A stretch of DNA of 64,000 nt from Methanorbis rubei. Lineage in GTDB: Archaea; Halobacteriota; Methanomicrobia; Methanomicrobiales; Methanocorpusculaceae. The notes beneath the pieces were generated by a model. It saw only the letters and a program-made list of their open reading frames with translations. It was not told the origin of the DNA and made no database searches. Made by a program: the position numbers and the translations under genes. Shown piece after piece: positions 62,014 through 64,000 of the stretch (the stretch's first letter is position 1; each line of letters starts with the position of its first letter). Where the stretch lies: NCBI RefSeq assembly GCF_032714495.1, contig NZ_JAWDKB010000002.1, positions 124,001 to 188,000 on the forward strand, given 5' to 3'.

Positions 62014-62673
62014 ATGTCATCAAAGCCCTCGCTGTTGGAGAAGCTGAAGTCAGATGATCCGAAGATCAGTCTCGTTCGCGACATCTTGTCGGTCATCATC
62101 ATTGTTGCCGTTATTGGCGCAGTATTATTTGGCGTATCAGGAACATGGCCGGCGATCGTTGCTGTTGAGTCAGGCAGCATGGTGCCGAACATGAATGTCG
62201 GCGATCTGATATTTGTCGTTGAAGAAAACCGGTTCGGCCCTTTGATGACCTCGGTTGAAGCACAGGCTGCAAATGTCACCTCCTTTGGCGGTTACGGCGA
62301 CGTCATTATCTATCAGCCGAACGGCAACTCACAGGTGACGCCTATTATTCATCGTGCGCTCGGAGAGATCAATGAGTCAACAGCTCTTGAAGCAGGTCTT
62401 GCGAATGGTGGGTACATCACCAAAGGAGATAATAATTCGATAATCGATCAGAATGGAAGCTTTACTACAGTCGGGAGAATGCAGCCGGTGAAGGATGAGT
62501 GGGTTGTCGGCAAAGCATTGTTTGCCATTCCGCTGGTGGGATATCTGCCGCTGCACATCTGGGAGTTTGCTGTTGTTGTGATCATTCTTCTGATCGCGTG
62601 GGAACTTTACAGCCGCAGAAAAGAAAAAGTAAAGCAAGATGCAAAGAAGCCTCAGAAAAAGAGTAAGAAATGA
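62014..62673 (+). CDS. Type I signal peptidase, archaeal form
   Basis: 219 residues. Membrane helix at about 24-45, catalytic Ser55 in 'VESGSMVPNMNVGD', His113 in 'TPIIHRALG' in place of the bacterial Lys, Asp residues in 'YITKGDNNSIID' (139, 145), and a second helix at about 180-200. The C-terminal tail is very basic (KKPQKKSKK). Cleaves signal peptides of secreted proteins. Overlaps cofH by 4 nt although the functions are unrelated. Confidence 0.93.
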   Translation: MSSKPSLLEKLKSDDPKISLVRDILSVIIIVAVIGAVLFGVSGTWPAIVAVESGSMVPNMNVGDLIFVVEENRFGPLMTSVEAQAANVTSFGGYGDVIIYQPNGNSQVTPIIHRALGEINESTALEAGLANGGYITKGDNNSIIDQNGSFTTVGRMQPVKDEWVVGKALFAIPLVGYLPLHIWEFAVVVIILLIAWELYSRRKEKVKQDAKKPQKKSKK

Positions 62674-63782
62674 CCGCCTCACGACTGACCAACGCAGATC
62701 TGCACAGAATTCTTGACGATGCCAAAGCCGGTAGCCGCATAAGCGAGTCTGATGCCGCCGCTCTCTTCCGGCTTACCGGCCGCGATGTGTGGAAAGTGGC
62801 ATCAGCCGCTGACGAACGCCGCGAGGAGATGGCCGGCGATGTCGTGACGTACGTCCGCAACATGAATCTGCATGTAACAAACATCTGCAAAAACCGGTGC
62901 GGCTTTTGTGCGTTCGGCAGAAAATCAACCGACCCTGATGCATTCTGTTTCACGGACGAAGAGTTCCGCGAGCATGCCCGCGACGCTGCGAGCAAAAATG
63001 TCACCGAGGTCTGCTATCTTGCAGGCGTTCATCCCTCGTTCACCATCGAAAGCTACGAGTCGATGATTCGTACGCTGTGCGAAGAGATCAAAGACGTGCA
63101 TGTACATGGATGCAGTCCTGATGAGATTTCGTTCGCCGCACGGCAGAGCGGGCTTACAACCAAAGAGGCGCTGGCCCGTCTGAAGGCAGCAGGTCTCGGC
63201 TCAGTGCAGGGGACTGCTGCTGAAATTCTCGTGGACTCTGTTCGCGAGGTTATCTGTGAGAAAAAAATTTCGTCAGCCGAGTGGGTGAGAATTATTCGCG
63301 AGGCACATGATCTCGGCTTTCAGGCAACGTCCACGATCATGTACGGCTCGGTGGAAAACCCCACGGAACGTGCAGCTCATCTTTCGATCATTCGTTCTCT
63401 GCAGGATGAGACGAACGTGTTCACCGAACTTGTGCCGCTTTCATTCCTGCATCATAACACACCGCTCGCACGAAACGGCAAAGTTGTCTATGGTGCCACA
63501 GGTCGCGAGGACATTCTGCTTGTTGCGGTCTCGCGTCTGTTCCTGGATAATATGAGAAACATTCAGGTGCCCTGGTCAAAGATCGGACAGAAGATGACGC
63601 AGGTCGGTCTTATGGCAGGAGGTAATGATGTTGGCGGTACGATGTTTGTGGACTCTTTGTCAAGAACTGCGGGTGCAGGGGAGGAGTCTGATTTCTTTGA
63701 TCCAAATGATATGCGGTATCTGTGCAGCGACATCGGCAGAACGCTTGCACGAAGGGATACGCTGTATCATATTCTCGAATAA
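62670..63782 (+). CDS. cofH: FO synthase subunit 2 (CofH)
   Basis: 370 residues, radical SAM enzyme joining tyrosine to 5-amino-6-ribitylaminouracil on the way to the F420 chromophore FO. The cluster ligands are Cys73, Cys77 and Cys80 ('NICKNRCGFCAFGRK'). 'CYLAGVHPSF', 'LVPLSFLHHNTPLAR' and 'LMAGGNDVGGTMFVDSLSRTAGA' fit CofH rather than CofG. Its partner cofG is not in the window. Starts inside the end of the signal peptidase gene (ATGA overlap). Confidence 0.94.
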   Translation: MTASRLTNADLHRILDDAKAGSRISESDAAALFRLTGRDVWKVASAADERREEMAGDVVTYVRNMNLHVTNICKNRCGFCAFGRKSTDPDAFCFTDEEFREHARDAASKNVTEVCYLAGVHPSFTIESYESMIRTLCEEIKDVHVHGCSPDEISFAARQSGLTTKEALARLKAAGLGSVQGTAAEILVDSVREVICEKKISSAEWVRIIREAHDLGFQATSTIMYGSVENPTERAAHLSIIRSLQDETNVFTELVPLSFLHHNTPLARNGKVVYGATGREDILLVAVSRLFLDNMRNIQVPWSKIGQKMTQVGLMAGGNDVGGTMFVDSLSRTAGAGEESDFFDPNDMRYLCSDIGRTLARRDTLYHILE

Positions 63783-63790
63783 TTTTTTTC
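63780..63790 (+). terminator. T-rich terminator after cofH
   Basis: Seven Ts directly after the TAA stop. Confidence 0.4.
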
Positions 63791-63984
63791 AAAACGCGAA
63801 TAACGCGAATAAAAAATCGCCAATGGCGATTTTTCAAAATAAATAAATTATCCACGTTTCTCTGAACGAATAGATCTGTTCAAAAATAAATAACTTTAGT
63901 AATCCCTTAAAAATCGCCATTGGCGATTTTTTATTCGCCGTATTCCGCGAAGCGGTGAGCAGGCCGAAGGCATGCGATTCGTGT
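63791..63984. repeat. Type C palindromic element, copy C2
   Basis: The left arm AAAACGCGAATAACGCGAAT leads into the hairpin AATCGCC-AAT-GGCGATT. An AT-rich spacer of about 75 bases precedes the inverted arm from about 63908 (hairpin again, then TTATTCGCCGTATTCCGCG). Module D in reverse (GAAGCGGTGAGCAGGCCGAA...) closes it to about 63984; the element may go on past the window. Confidence 0.85.
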
Positions 63985-64000
63985 TTCCTTTTTTTCTGAA

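Overview
The window looks like chromosome from a hydrogenotrophic methanogenic archaeon, most likely of the order Methanomicrobiales and perhaps near Methanocorpusculum. The evidence is a complete F420-reducing hydrogenase operon (frhADGB), archaeal GTP cyclohydrolase MptA, FO synthase subunit CofH, archaeal family-D DNA polymerase large subunit, four-subunit pyruvate synthase, an FmdE-family protein and an acetate-type permease. The genus is inferred from gene content; no database search was possible. No rRNA, tRNA or CRISPR array was seen.

Layout. 1-5.9 kb: minus-strand block of two near-identical double-domain amino-acid-binding lipoproteins around a Cache-type sensor lipoprotein, then an unrecognised protein. 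5.9-11.1 kb: frh operon and mptA. 11.2-17.7 kb: ilvC, a glyoxalase-fold protein, a short RecQ, a condensation-domain-like acyltransferase and a PepD-type peptidase. 18.0-25.9 kb: NfeD/SPFH pair, DUF432, MscS, a HEAT protein and DNA polymerase D large subunit. 26.0-30.6 kb: aspS and porBACD. 30.6-42.8 kb: mixed housekeeping genes (birA, cobD, purA, radC), a second Cache lipoprotein, rubrerythrin, a glutaredoxin-thioredoxin reductase fusion, a pentapeptide-repeat protein and an FmdE protein. 42.9-47.1 kb: a metal or metal-chelate ABC importer with two binding proteins and a His-rich ATPase. 47.2-48.5 kb: a decayed insertion sequence. 48.6-53.7 kb: an MFS exporter, an oxygen-defence cluster (rubredoxin, FprA, desulfoferrodoxin) and TrkH. 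53.8-56.7 kb: a nitrogenase-like three-gene operon. 57.0-63.8 kb: acetate permease, aminotransferase, lumazine synthase, a 5TM sensor-like protein, a His-tailed EamA transporter, signal peptidase and cofH.

Two things stand out. First, the nitrogenase-like operon has one NifH-like and two different NifD/K-like subunits that keep the P-cluster-type cysteines. That differs from the two-gene CfbCD system used for coenzyme F430, so its substrate is unknown. Second, intergenic spaces carry a dense family of modular inverted-repeat elements (types A, B and C, called here by outer module). About a dozen copies lie in 64 kb, all between genes. One 598-bp copy has a second element with two perfect 100-nt arms nested inside it.

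Archaeal promoter logic is visible at many genes: an AT-rich TATA-like box about 25 nt before a start that is leaderless or has a very short leader. Operons have 1-4 nt overlaps between consecutive genes.
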